A DNA stretch of 64,000 nucleotides, taken from positions 1-64,000 of the forward strand of contig JAUIAM010000010.1 of NCBI GenBank assembly GCA_030425485.1, written 5' to 3'. The notes under the pieces are model-generated. The model made no database searches. It worked only from the letters and a program-made list of their open reading frames with translations, and was not told the DNA's origin. Position 1 is the first letter of the stretch. Every line of letters begins with the position of its first letter. Of this stretch, positions 25,208 to 33,598 are shown in pieces. A program made the position numbers and the translations under genes. The stretch comes from Verrucomicrobiia bacterium (GTDB lineage Bacteria > Verrucomicrobiota > Verrucomicrobiia > Opitutales > Cerasicoccaceae).

Positions 25208-26062
25208 ATGCAGCCGATTTTAGTTATACTCCAAAAAACAACCGCCTTTTTCCAGCAAAAAGAAATCGCCGATGCGCGGCTGGAGGCGGAGCTGCTCTTG
25301 GCCCATACGCTGGGTCTGAAACGCCTCGATCTGTACCTGCAATTTGAACGCCTCCTCAGCGACGCCGAGCTAGGCGCCCTGCGCCCGCTGGTGGCACGTC
25401 GTGCCAAGCGCGAGCCTCTGCAATTCCTCCTGGGCGAGCAGGACTTCCTCGACCTGAAGCTCAAATGCGACCGCCGCGCGCTCATCCCGCGCCCCGAGAC
25501 CGAGGAGCTGGTCACGCTCCTGACCGAGCGTCTGACCAAGTCGCCCCCCGGCAGCATACTCGACCTCGGCACGGGCACCGGAGCGATCGCGTTCAGCCTG
25601 GCCAAAGCCTTTCCAGAGGCTGCGGTGACAGCGGTCGACGCCTCGCCGGACGCCCTAAGTCTTGCCCGGGAAAACGCCGACACGCATGGGCTGGCCGAAC
25701 GGGTCAGCTTCGTCGAGTCGAACTGGCTTGCGGCCCTCGCCGGGCAGCGCTTTGACCTGATCGTGTCGAATCCGCCTTACCTGACCGAGGCCGAGTGGGA
25801 AGTCGCCCAGCCCGAAGTCAAGGACTGGGAGCCGAAGTCGGCCCTGACAGCCGGGGCGGACGGGCTCGACGACCTGCGCGTCATTTTAGCCGAGGCAAAA
25901 GCCCACCTGAACCCCGGTGGCCTGCTGGCCTGCGAAACGGGCATCACCCAACACGATACCCTGCGCGATCTGGCCGAGTCCCACGGCTACGAAAGCTCCG
26001 AAAGCATCGAGGACATGAGCGGCAAGGCGCGCTTCTTCCAAGCGCAAACACGCAGTGTTTGA
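25208..26062 (+). CDS. prmC: Peptide chain release factor N5-glutamine methyltransferase PrmC
   Basis: 284 residues from the ATG at 25208. It methylates the GGQ Gln of release factors 1 and 2. The N-terminal helical domain recognises the release factor; RRALIPRPETEELV links it to the Rossmann methyltransferase domain with LDLGTGTGAIAFSLAKAFP as the SAM loop and VSNPPYLTE as the catalytic NPPY motif. It stands alone here rather than next to prfA. Confidence 0.95.
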   Translation: MQPILVILQKTTAFFQQKEIADARLEAELLLAHTLGLKRLDLYLQFERLLSDAELGALRPLVARRAKREPLQFLLGEQDFLDLKLKCDRRALIPRPETEELVTLLTERLTKSPPGSILDLGTGTGAIAFSLAKAFPEAAVTAVDASPDALSLARENADTHGLAERVSFVESNWLAALAGQRFDLIVSNPPYLTEAEWEVAQPEVKDWEPKSALTAGADGLDDLRVILAEAKAHLNPGGLLACETGITQHDTLRDLAESHGYESSESIEDMSGKARFFQAQTRSV

Positions 26063-26204
26063 TTTGATTCATAGGGCTTTGCCCCATCGCTCACAGTCAA
26101 TAGCAATTTGCCTACAAGTTTCGCACCCTGTCTGCGTAGGAGTGTGAAGTTCATTTGAGTTGGCGTCAACGCCGAGCACCGGGGTAGCGACCATCGGGAG
26201 CGTA

Positions 26205-26284
26205 GGGGCAGAGCCCCTCATCGCGGTGAAGCTGGCTCAGCTTCCGTAGGGGCGCAGCCCCTCAATCGGATTAAACGCCGCGCG
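26205..26284. repeat. Dispersed REP-like hairpins, copies B and C
   Basis: Two hairpins, GGGGCAGAGCCCC (26205-26217) and GGGGCGCAGCCCC (26249-26261), lie 44 bp apart, each within CGTAGGGGC...GCCCCTCA. The second continues TCAATCGGATTAAACG and matches copy A at 22884-22919. They occupy most of the 223-bp gap between prmC and the STAS gene, which shows no gene. Confidence 0.6.
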
Positions 26285-26285
26285 T

Positions 26286-26594
26286 TTACTTGCCCATGCT
26301 GAGGGCGTCCCAGAGACCGGACATCTTGAAGACCTTTTTGACGTTGGGGTCAACGTTGCTAATCTTGAGGCGTTCCTTGCCCACGCGCTTGTTGACGGTC
26401 AGCACGATGCGGAGGAAGGAGGAAGAGGCAAAGGTGACCTTCTCCATGTCAAAGTTCACGATGCCGTCCGTGGCCTCGATCTTTTTGATGAGGTCTTCCT
26501 GGACCTGCTGACAACGCTCGGCGTTGAGGGGGCCAATGAAGCCGCAAACAAACTCTTTATCTCCGTCGGTAAACTGAACGATATCTGAGGACAT
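26286..26594 (-). CDS. STAS-domain protein (anti-sigma-factor-antagonist-like)
   Basis: 102 residues from the ATG at 26594. The fold order fits a single STAS domain, with FASSSFLRIVLTVNKRV where SpoIIAA-like proteins have their phosphorylatable Ser followed by Gly-Leu. The usual DSSG becomes ASSS, so phospho-regulation may persist at one of the Ser residues, but this is not certain. No HATPase-c anti-sigma kinase or PP2C phosphatase gene is adjacent. Confidence 0.75.
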   Translation of the reverse strand: MSSDIVQFTDGDKEFVCGFIGPLNAERCQQVQEDLIKKIEATDGIVNFDMEKVTFASSSFLRIVLTVNKRVGKERLKISNVDPNVKKVFKMSGLWDALSMGK

Positions 26595-26650
26595 GCACAC
26601 AGGCTTGGCCGTGCGGGCCATGAGTCAAGCCAGAAGGGAAGGGCAGGACG

Positions 26651-26692
26651 AGTCCCGCACCTGTGAGCAAGACCAGAGTCCTGCACCTGTGA
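26651..26692. repeat. 16-bp direct repeat upstream of the STAS gene
   Basis: AGTCCCGCACCTGTGA (26651-26666) is repeated as AGTCCTGCACCTGTGA (26677-26692), with one mismatch and a 26-bp pitch. It lies in the 216-bp gap 26595-26810 upstream of the STAS gene. It could be a regulator site or decayed repeat sequence. Confidence 0.35.
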
Positions 26693-26810
26693 TCCTTCGG
26701 ATCACTGATGCCTCCGCTGGGGCGTCGGCATGAAGTGCGGTGGTTGTCGCCAGCGTAATGGCGCAGCTCCTGAATGCTGCTCCGGCGGGAGTGCCAGCGG
26801 GTGCTACCCA

Positions 26811-27458
26811 TTAGACTTCGGTTTGCGGGGGGAGTTGGAGCTCGCCGATGCCTCCAAGGATGCTGCGGCTGATCTTGAGAAAGCGCTCCGGGTCGCCCTT
26901 GCCAGGGTCGATGTCCGGCACATGGATGGCCGGGCCGATGACGACTGTGGCGGGGCGGAGCAGGTCGGGCCGTTTCATGTGGCGGCTGAGCATCTCGTAG
27001 GTGCCAAAGACGCGGGCGGGGATGACGGGGACTCCGGCCCGGGCGGCAATCATACCGATCCCGGCCTTGGCCTCTTGGAGCTTACCGTCGGGAGAGCGGG
27101 TACCCTCGGGGAAGACCAGCAGGCCGCCGTCGTTTTTCAGGATAGAAAAAACCTGGCGAAACGCAGCGATGTCGTTGCCGCCGTCGCGGTCGAGAGGGAT
27201 GGCATTGTAGGCGCGGATGAGCTTGCCGAGTGCGCCGACGAAGAGCGTGTTGCGGGCGAAGTAGTGCAGCGCGCGGGGACTGGCTGCGCCAAAGAGTGGC
27301 GGGTCGAGAAAACTGACGTGGTTGCAGGCCAGTAGAAAGGGGCCCGTGTTGGGGATGTTCTCGCGGCCATAGACTTCCCAGCGGTGCAGGCTGTGGTAAA
27401 TGCCGTGGAGGAGCGTCCAGCCAAAGCGGTAAACAGGGGTTGCGTCTAACAGTCTCAT
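26811..27458 (-). CDS. 1-acyl-sn-glycerol-3-phosphate acyltransferase (PlsC family)
   Basis: 215 residues. The acyltransferase motif HVSFLDP supplies the catalytic His and Asp (HX4D), FPEGTRSPDGKL is the glycerophosphate-binding motif, and VIPARVFGTYEM follows. The family makes phosphatidic acid at the inner membrane. Its start overlaps cmk by 4 bp (ATGA), in the operon tyrA-aroA-cmk-plsC. Confidence 0.9.
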   Translation of the reverse strand: MRLLDATPVYRFGWTLLHGIYHSLHRWEVYGRENIPNTGPFLLACNHVSFLDPPLFGAASPRALHYFARNTLFVGALGKLIRAYNAIPLDRDGGNDIAAFRQVFSILKNDGGLLVFPEGTRSPDGKLQEAKAGIGMIAARAGVPVIPARVFGTYEMLSRHMKRPDLLRPATVVIGPAIHVPDIDPGKGDPERFLKISRSILGGIGELQLPPQTEV

Positions 27459-28141
27459 GCGACGGGCTGGAGGGCGGTGGTGGCGGTGATGAGGCCAGAG
27501 ACGTGGTCGACGACCTGCTCCAGCGTCATGTGGGAGGTGTCGACGCGGGTTGCGCCCTCCGGGCAGGTGAGGGGAGCGGTCTTGCGTGTGGCGTCGAGGC
27601 GGTCACGCTCGGCCACGGCGTCTTGTTGGCCTTCCTTCTGGCGGCGGGCGGCGCGGGTGGCCTCATCGGCTTCGAGGAAGATGCGCAGCGCGGCGTCGGG
27701 GAAGATGACCGAGCCGATGTCGCGTCCCTCCATGATGAGCCCGGCAAAGCCCTCGCGTTGGGCGACTTCGGCCTGAGCGCGTTGGTACTGGAATAAAAAC
27801 GTCCGCAGCTCCGGCACGGCGGCAAAGTGCGAGACGCTGGCGTTGACGGCGTCCGAGCGGATGTCTTCCTCGCGCGGGACGTGGCCGTTCACGCGGATGC
27901 GCGAGCTCTGCCCGTCAATAGCCTGATCGAGTTGCAGGCTTTGCAGGGCGGTGGCTACGCTCTCGGGGGCTTCGGCTTGAATGCCCGCCTGAGTCAAGGC
28001 GAAGGTTAGGGCGCGATAGTGCGAGCCGGTGTCCACGTGGAGAAGGTTAAAGCGCTGGGCCAGGACGCGCGAGGTGGAGGACTTGCCACTGGCGGCGCCG
28101 CCGTCCACGGCGATAACGGGAAAGGTAAGGGAGTCGCTCAT
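27455..28141 (-). CDS. cmk: Cytidylate kinase
   Basis: 228 residues. It phosphorylates CMP and dCMP. The P-loop is GGAASGKSS near residues 14-22, followed by LLHVDTGSHYRALT; MEGRDIGSVIFPDA and ARRQKEGQQD are the typical NMP-binding and lid segments. Where most CMP kinases read DTGAMYRA, this one has DTGSHYRA. The gene overlaps both neighbours by 4 bp (aroA end and plsC start), so it is translationally coupled. Confidence 0.95.
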   Translation of the reverse strand: MSDSLTFPVIAVDGGAASGKSSTSRVLAQRFNLLHVDTGSHYRALTFALTQAGIQAEAPESVATALQSLQLDQAIDGQSSRIRVNGHVPREEDIRSDAVNASVSHFAAVPELRTFLFQYQRAQAEVAQREGFAGLIMEGRDIGSVIFPDAALRIFLEADEATRAARRQKEGQQDAVAERDRLDATRKTAPLTCPEGATRVDTSHMTLEQVVDHVSGLITATTALQPVA

Positions 28142-29475
28142 GCCGGAGTCAGTTCGCGGAGAACTTCAAAAAAGGTGGGGAAGGTTTTGCCGCAGCAGCC
28201 GGGGTCGTTGATGGTGATCCAGGGGCGGCCGTCGCCGTGGAGGTCGCGGCAGCCGAGGATGCCGAAGCTCATCGCGACGCGGTGGTCGTGGTAGGTGTCG
28301 ATGGCGATGGGGGCGTTGGCCGTGGCCCGCTTCATGGCCTCAAGGTCGGGACGGATGGTCAGCGAGTCCTCGGTTTCCTCGATGCCCTGCCCGAGCTTCT
28401 TTAGCTCCGTGGCCATGGCGTGGATACGGTCGGTCTCCTGCTTGCGCGTGTGGGCAATGCCGGTGATGGTGATCGGCTTTTTAAGGAGCGGTGCGATGGC
28501 CGCGAGGGTGAGAAAGGTGTCCGATATGGCGTTGAAATCGTAAACGTCCTGCACGGTGGCTTCGCCCCCGGTGGTGACGAGGAGGTCGTCGCCCGTGGTG
28601 GTGATCTTCAGCCCAAGGGTTTCCATGACTTCGGTAAAGCCGATGTCGCCCTGGAGCGAAATCTGCCCCATCTGGCGCAGGCTGAGTGAGCCGCCGGTGA
28701 CAAAGGGCAGGGCGAGGAAGTAGCTCGCGGCGGTGGCGTCGGGCTCGACCACGTAAGCCGGGCGCGGGTAGTAGTAGCTCTGGCCGCCGGGAAAGACGTA
28801 CTTGCCGTCCTCGGCGGAATCCGGTTCGAGGCCAAACTGGGCCATCATGGCCAGGGTCATGGCCACAAAGGGCTTCGAGACGGTCTCGCCCGCCAACTCG
28901 ATCGTGCACGGGCCAGCGGCCAGCGGAGCGGTCATGAGCAGGGCGGAAAGAATCTGGCTGCTGGCCGAGGCGTCAGCCGTCAGGGTGCCCCCGCGTTGGC
29001 CTTGCGTTTCCAAGGTAAAGGGGAAGTGCCCGTCGGTTTCGCCGTGGGTGGCCGTGGCGGCGTCGTTTTGCTTAAGGGCATCGAGCAGGCCCTGCATGGG
29101 GCGCTTGCGCATGGCGGGGGTGCCGTCGAGCGCGTACTTGCCGCCAGCCTTGAGCGCGAGCATGGCGGTGAGAAAGCGCGCTGCGGTCCCGGCGTTGCCA
29201 ATGAACAGTTCGGCTTCGGCTTGAGGGATATCGCCGCCTTTGCCCACGAGGAAGATGGTCTTGCCGACGGGATCGGTGGAGACGGTAAAGCCGAGCGCGC
29301 CGAGGGCCTTGGCCATGATCTCGGTGTCTTCGCTGAAGAGGGCACCTTCGAGGGTCAGCGACTCACGGGAAAGGGCGGCCAGGATGAGCGCGCGGTTGGT
29401 GATGCTCTTGCTGCCGGGCACCGCGACGGTGCCGGAGACGGCATTGGCAAAGGGAGTGATGTTCAGGGTTTCCAT
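28138..29475 (-). CDS. aroA: 3-phosphoshikimate 1-carboxyvinyltransferase (EPSP synthase)
   Basis: 445 residues. The sixth step of the shikimate pathway. GSKSITNRALILAAL near the N-terminus binds shikimate-3-phosphate and PEP; FIGNAGTAARFLTAML is the second signature; ADASASSQILSALLM and DTYHDHRVAMSFGILG also match. The two inverse alpha-beta domains are complete. The gene is second in the operon, 6 bp after tyrA and overlapping cmk by 4 bp. Confidence 0.96.
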   Translation of the reverse strand: METLNITPFANAVSGTVAVPGSKSITNRALILAALSRESLTLEGALFSEDTEIMAKALGALGFTVSTDPVGKTIFLVGKGGDIPQAEAELFIGNAGTAARFLTAMLALKAGGKYALDGTPAMRKRPMQGLLDALKQNDAATATHGETDGHFPFTLETQGQRGGTLTADASASSQILSALLMTAPLAAGPCTIELAGETVSKPFVAMTLAMMAQFGLEPDSAEDGKYVFPGGQSYYYPRPAYVVEPDATAASYFLALPFVTGGSLSLRQMGQISLQGDIGFTEVMETLGLKITTTGDDLLVTTGGEATVQDVYDFNAISDTFLTLAAIAPLLKKPITITGIAHTRKQETDRIHAMATELKKLGQGIEETEDSLTIRPDLEAMKRATANAPIAIDTYHDHRVAMSFGILGCRDLHGDGRPWITINDPGCCGKTFPTFFEVLRELTPA

Positions 29476-29481
29476 GTGGTT

Positions 29482-30327
29482 TCAGGAAAGGCGGTCGCGG
29501 TAGGACTTGCCGTTGGCGAGGATGTGTTCAAGGGCGTCCATGTCGTTGGTTTCGACGACCTCTTGCAGGCGTTTCCAGTGTTGGTCAAAGGCTTGCATGG
29601 CGCGGAGGATTTCCTCGCGGTTCTGGCTGACAATCTCTTTCCACAGGGCGGGGGCTCCGGCAGCAATGCGGGTGGTGTCGCGCAGGCCGCCTCCGGCATA
29701 GTCGAGCCAGTGGGTGTCCTTACTGGCTAAACTGTCGCACAGGACGCTGGCCAACAGGTGGGGGAGGTGACTGATGTGGGCGACGATCTCGTCGTGGGCT
29801 TCCGGGGCAATCTGGGTCACGCTCATGCCGAGTTCATGCCAGAGCTGGGCAACGCGGGCCGTGGCCTCGGGGTCAGTCTGGGAAAGGGGCGTGACGAAGC
29901 AGGCGCGTCCGGTAAAGAGCTCATCGCTGGCGTGGTCGAGCCCGGTTTTTTCCGACCCGGCCATCGGGTGGGAGCCGACAAAGTGGCAGCCCTCGGGCAT
30001 GAGTTTGGCCGCGCGGTGAACGATGAGCTGCTTGGTACTGCCGACGTCTGTCACGATTGTGCCGGGTTTGAGTGCGCGGGCGATGTCCTTGAGTGTGGGG
30101 ACGATGTGCTCGACGGGAACGCAGATCACGACGAGGTCGGCGGCAGCGGCGGCTTCCGCCGGGGTGTCAAAGACGCCATCACACCAGCTTTGAGCGGCGC
30201 AGTTGCGGCGTGTTTCTTCCCGTCGCGACCAGGCGTAGGCGTTCTGGCACAGCCCCTTCGCTTTCATCGCTTGCATGAGCGAAGCGCCGAGCAGGCCAGA
30301 GCCGAGTACTGCCAGATTTTGGAACAT
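29482..30327 (-). CDS. tyrA: Prephenate dehydrogenase
   Basis: 281 residues from the ATG at 30327 (MFQNLAVLGS); a start at 30345 would add six. The N-terminal Rossmann domain has VLGSGLLGASLMQAM; IVTDVGSTKQ and CHFVGSHPMAGSEKTG are the active-site segments with the catalytic His. It lacks fused chorismate mutase and ACT domains. Promoter sequence should lie in the 182- to 200-bp divergent gap to 30528. Confidence 0.94.
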   Translation of the reverse strand: MFQNLAVLGSGLLGASLMQAMKAKGLCQNAYAWSRREETRRNCAAQSWCDGVFDTPAEAAAAADLVVICVPVEHIVPTLKDIARALKPGTIVTDVGSTKQLIVHRAAKLMPEGCHFVGSHPMAGSEKTGLDHASDELFTGRACFVTPLSQTDPEATARVAQLWHELGMSVTQIAPEAHDEIVAHISHLPHLLASVLCDSLASKDTHWLDYAGGGLRDTTRIAAGAPALWKEIVSQNREEILRAMQAFDQHWKRLQEVVETNDMDALEHILANGKSYRDRLS

Positions 30328-30527
30328 CCCTACGTTTTCACGCATCCTACTGCATGCAGGCGAGACAAAATCACCCTTTGCGTGGATATCCGTCGCCCGG
30401 CACCGGATGATTCAGTCCGCTGATCTGTCTTTTTATGAATACCTTGTGCCATCCGCAGAGGTGCCCTTTTGACTCGCCATGCAAAGTGGCTTGGCTTTGA
30501 ATTCTCCTTTTTTCGACTTTATCCAAC

Positions 30528-32279
30528 ATGGCACGAAATCGTAAGCACCGTAACAAAAGCTTTTGGTACCGTAATCGCGGCTGGCTGCGGGTAGTAATGA
30601 TCCTCGGATTGTTAGGCGCCGGGCTCGGCTTTGCCTATTGGCTCTCGACGATGGGGGCCAAGAACATCGACCCCTATGACTACGAGTACGAGGTCGTTTC
30701 GCGGGAGGAAGCCCAGGTCATTCTCGATGAAAGCATGGCGTTGGAGGCTAAATTTCTGGATATGTCCGCCCTGCGTGAGCCCAGCGAAGAAGACATGGAG
30801 ATACTCAACCAGGCCATTGACAAGCAGGAGGAGTACCTGTCCGCCCTGGGGGGATACGACATCACGGCGACCAAACGGCTGGAGAACCTGCGCACGCTCT
30901 ATCAGGATACGGCAGCGGCCTCACAGTACGCAAGCAGCCTGGAGGCTGAGCGTGAGGCTATGGCTTTCGAGACAGAGGAGGACTTCGATCAGGCTTTGAG
31001 TAAATTTCGCCGTGCGGCCGCCCTGCAGCGTAACATCAACGAGGAGTATCCGCTGAGCAATCGGCGGGACATGGGGCGCCTGACCCGTCTCGAACGAAAA
31101 GTAATGGAGCTGCGCGCTGGCCCCCTCTGGAAAGCCACGCTGAAGGCAGAGAGCCAGGCGACCGAAGCCACGGAGAAAAGCGATTGGGAGGCAGCCAAGA
31201 CGCATCTGCGTGAGGCGATCAATCTGCAAAAGGAATTGAACCAGGAGTTTCGTGGGTTGCGCTACGCGGACGTTACCCGGCTGAGTCGTCTCGAAGTCGA
31301 GCTTGCTTCGCTTGAATCCAGCGACCTCCATGAGGAGATCGAGGCAATGGTGGCCGAGGGGAAGGCTGCCATGGAGCAAAAGCAATATACCGAGGCGGCC
31401 GAAAAGCTGCGCACGGCTTCTCGTTTGCAACGTCGGCTCAATCAGAGCCACAGGCACAGCCGCTTTGCCTCTGAGTCCATCGCCAATGAATATGAGCAGA
31501 TGGCCGCCGACGCACTCAGCAGCGAGTTGGGCGAGGAGATCCTTAAGGAAATTGCGATTCTCGATCAGAGCTTGCGCGACCGTAAGGCATGGATTGCTGC
31601 CGAGATGATACCCGGCCTCTATGATAAGGCTGAGCTCTTTCGTGAGAACTACCCCCGCAGCACGATGCTGACAGACGACCTCCTGCTGAAGCTCCAGTTC
31701 CTCAACTACGTCAAGGAAGACATCCCCATGTTGCAGGAGCGTATCCTGGGACTTCTGCTCCCCATCTCCGAGGACAGCGACTGGTTCATGTCCCGCCTGG
31801 AGGTGCCGCAGGCACTCTACTACAGCGTTATGCTGAGCAACCCCAGCCGCAATAAGGGTGACACGCTGCCGGTGGACTCGGTCAACTGGTACGAAGCGGA
31901 AGAGTTCTGTCAGAAAGTGTCCTGGGTACTCGGCATGCCAGTGCGTTTGCCCAACAAGACCGAGCACGATACCGCAGTGGGCAGTCTCCGCTATGTTGAC
32001 CTCGATCTGATTTCCTGGAATGCGCAAAACTCCGGGGATACCACGCACGAAGTCGGCACCAAGGACGCCAACACTGAGGGTTACTATGACTTGCTGGGCA
32101 ACGTGGGCGAATGGCTCAGCCTGGACAGCGCGCTGCTGGGTGATGGTGAGGCCTACGTCGCCGGGGGCGATGCGGAAGATTCTGTTGATGTCCTGGCTGA
32201 TGTGCCTTATGTGATTGATAACCCCCGGCGCCGTAACCGGATGACCGGGTTCCGTTTTGTCGTTAATCTTAACCTCTAG
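30528..32279 (+). CDS. Membrane-anchored helical-repeat protein with degenerate FGE-sulfatase-type domain
   Basis: 583 residues. A basic N-terminus and one membrane segment (about 20-40) are followed by about 350 residues of alternating helices with TPR-like units (QALSKFRRAAALQRNI, AAKTHLREAINLQKEL, EAAEKLRTASRLQRRL are three related copies). The C-terminal 170 residues resemble the FGE-sulfatase/SUMF1 fold: PVDSVNWYEAEEFCQKV, GMPVRLPNKTEHDTAVG, YYDLLGNVGEWLS and MTGFRFVV. The opening part of the usual FGE domain is short and the catalytic Cys pair is not evident, so it is more likely a binding or scaffold domain. Confidence 0.7.
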   Translation: MARNRKHRNKSFWYRNRGWLRVVMILGLLGAGLGFAYWLSTMGAKNIDPYDYEYEVVSREEAQVILDESMALEAKFLDMSALREPSEEDMEILNQAIDKQEEYLSALGGYDITATKRLENLRTLYQDTAAASQYASSLEAEREAMAFETEEDFDQALSKFRRAAALQRNINEEYPLSNRRDMGRLTRLERKVMELRAGPLWKATLKAESQATEATEKSDWEAAKTHLREAINLQKELNQEFRGLRYADVTRLSRLEVELASLESSDLHEEIEAMVAEGKAAMEQKQYTEAAEKLRTASRLQRRLNQSHRHSRFASESIANEYEQMAADALSSELGEEILKEIAILDQSLRDRKAWIAAEMIPGLYDKAELFRENYPRSTMLTDDLLLKLQFLNYVKEDIPMLQERILGLLLPISEDSDWFMSRLEVPQALYYSVMLSNPSRNKGDTLPVDSVNWYEAEEFCQKVSWVLGMPVRLPNKTEHDTAVGSLRYVDLDLISWNAQNSGDTTHEVGTKDANTEGYYDLLGNVGEWLSLDSALLGDGEAYVAGGDAEDSVDVLADVPYVIDNPRRRNRMTGFRFVVNLNL

Positions 32280-32283
32280 GTTT

Positions 32284-32412
32284 ATGGAAACACCGCAGCA
32301 GCCACCGACTCCAGAAGAACGGGCCAAGGCCGAACGCATACAGTGGATCCTTTACGGCATTATGGCGTTGTTTATCGGCGCACCGTTTATTGTGCTGTTT
32401 TTTATCAAGTAG
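32284..32412 (+). CDS. Small single-span membrane peptide
   Basis: 42 residues, METPQQPPTPEERAKAERIQ followed by one hydrophobic helix ending FFIK. The ATG is 4 bp after the previous stop codon and the frame is in the same orientation, so it is likely co-transcribed and translated by re-initiation. A charged N-terminus with a C-terminal helix suggests an inner-membrane microprotein. The function is unknown. Confidence 0.6.
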   Translation: METPQQPPTPEERAKAERIQWILYGIMALFIGAPFIVLFFIK

Positions 32413-32454
32413 TAAGGTTCTGGCCAGCGCACCGACTATGACTATATCCGCCAC

Positions 32455-33459
32455 ATGAAAAAGACCATCCTCACCATCCGTATTCTCTACTTCATATTGT
32501 GCGTGGTGGGGGCGTGGTTGATTCATTATGCCGCGAACTACGGAGAGGACAAGAGCCAGCTATGGCTTTACCTGATGTTCGGCTGCCTGCTCGGAGTCTT
32601 TACGATCCTGATCGATATATTCCTCAAAGGGTTTTCGCTTCGCGGGCTGACCGCGCTGACCTTTGGCCTCGGGATGGGTGGGGCGATCGCCCTGCTTATC
32701 TCGACTTCACCGCTGCTTGAGAAGGGGGACCCGGAGATTATTTACCTCGTCCGTCTGAGCCTGTTCCTCTTCGCCATGTATGTGGGGGCAGTCATCGCAC
32801 TGCGTGGTCGCGATGAGTTCAATCTCGTTATCCCGTACATTAAGTTCGTCCCGCAAAAGGTGGACACCTCCGTCGTAGTGCTCGACACCAGCGCCTTGAT
32901 TGACGGCCGCGTCGTAGGCATCTGCAGAAGCGGGTTTCTCTCCGCCGAACTGGTCATCCCGCGCTTCATCATGGATGAGCTTCAGCGTGTGGCCGATTCG
33001 CAGGACCCGCAACGGCAGAGCAGGGGACGAAAGGGGCTGCAGGTCATGAACGAGCTGCGCAAGCACGGTCGGAACCCTGTCACGATTCATGAGAGTGAAC
33101 TCGGCCCCAAACAGAACGTGGAAGAGAAGCTGATCTTTGTTGCTCAGAGTCTCAAGGCGAAGTTGCTCACTACGGACTACAATCTGGCCAAGATGGCAGA
33201 ATTCCAGGGGGTGGATTGGCTCAATATCTCCGCGCTGGCTAAGGCGCTGAACTCGGACGTCCTTGTAGGCGAGAAGCTGGAGATTGACTTAATTAAGCCC
33301 GGTAAGGAGAAGGATCAGGCAGTGGGGTATCTCAGCGACGGCTCGATGGTAGTCGTTTCCGATGGGGCAGAATTTATTGGCCAAGCGACTCATGTTGAGG
33401 TCGTTAGCGTCATGCCATCCGGTGCGGGTAAGCTGGTTTTCGCCAAAGTTATTCACTAG
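32455..33459 (+). CDS. PIN-TRAM domain membrane protein (YacL-like)
   Basis: 334 residues. Four membrane helices occupy residues 1-120; a PIN nuclease domain follows, opening with VVVLDTSALIDGRVVGI (first metal-binding Asp) and closing with AKLLTTDYNLAKMAEFQG; a C-terminal TRAM domain (about 270-334) is expected to bind RNA. The family is widespread in Firmicutes, Actinobacteria and PVC bacteria and is predicted to be an RNase; its target is unknown. Confidence 0.88.
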   Translation: MKKTILTIRILYFILCVVGAWLIHYAANYGEDKSQLWLYLMFGCLLGVFTILIDIFLKGFSLRGLTALTFGLGMGGAIALLISTSPLLEKGDPEIIYLVRLSLFLFAMYVGAVIALRGRDEFNLVIPYIKFVPQKVDTSVVVLDTSALIDGRVVGICRSGFLSAELVIPRFIMDELQRVADSQDPQRQSRGRKGLQVMNELRKHGRNPVTIHESELGPKQNVEEKLIFVAQSLKAKLLTTDYNLAKMAEFQGVDWLNISALAKALNSDVLVGEKLEIDLIKPGKEKDQAVGYLSDGSMVVVSDGAEFIGQATHVEVVSVMPSGAGKLVFAKVIH

Positions 33460-33497
33460 TTGTACACCGGATTTGTTAAAACGATGTCATGTTTTTG

Positions 33498-33512
33498 GGG
33501 CTCTCTTTTTGC
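33498..33512 (+). promoter_or_regulatory. Candidate sigma-54 promoter of the pilin gene
   Basis: GGGCTCTCTTTTTGC fits TGGCACG-N4-TTGC with three mismatches and exact GG-N10-GC spacing (GG 33499-33500, GC 33511-33512). It lies 87 bp before the pilin ATG. Pilin genes of several Gram-negative bacteria use sigma-54, which supports the reading. Confidence 0.4.
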
Positions 33513-33569
33513 TTGATCTAGGGGGTTTCATTCGTCTAGTATCCCGAGCAATGGGGTAATCCCATGCTA

Positions 33570-33592
33570 TATAATCAATAATACACTAGGAG
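33570..33592 (+). promoter_or_regulatory. -10-like box and ribosome binding site of the pilin gene
   Basis: TATAAT at 33570-33575 is a perfect -10 hexamer but has no clear -35. AGGAG at 33588-33592, six bases before the ATG at 33599, is a strong Shine-Dalgarno site and fixes the start. Confidence 0.5.
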
Positions 33593-33598
33593 AATATC

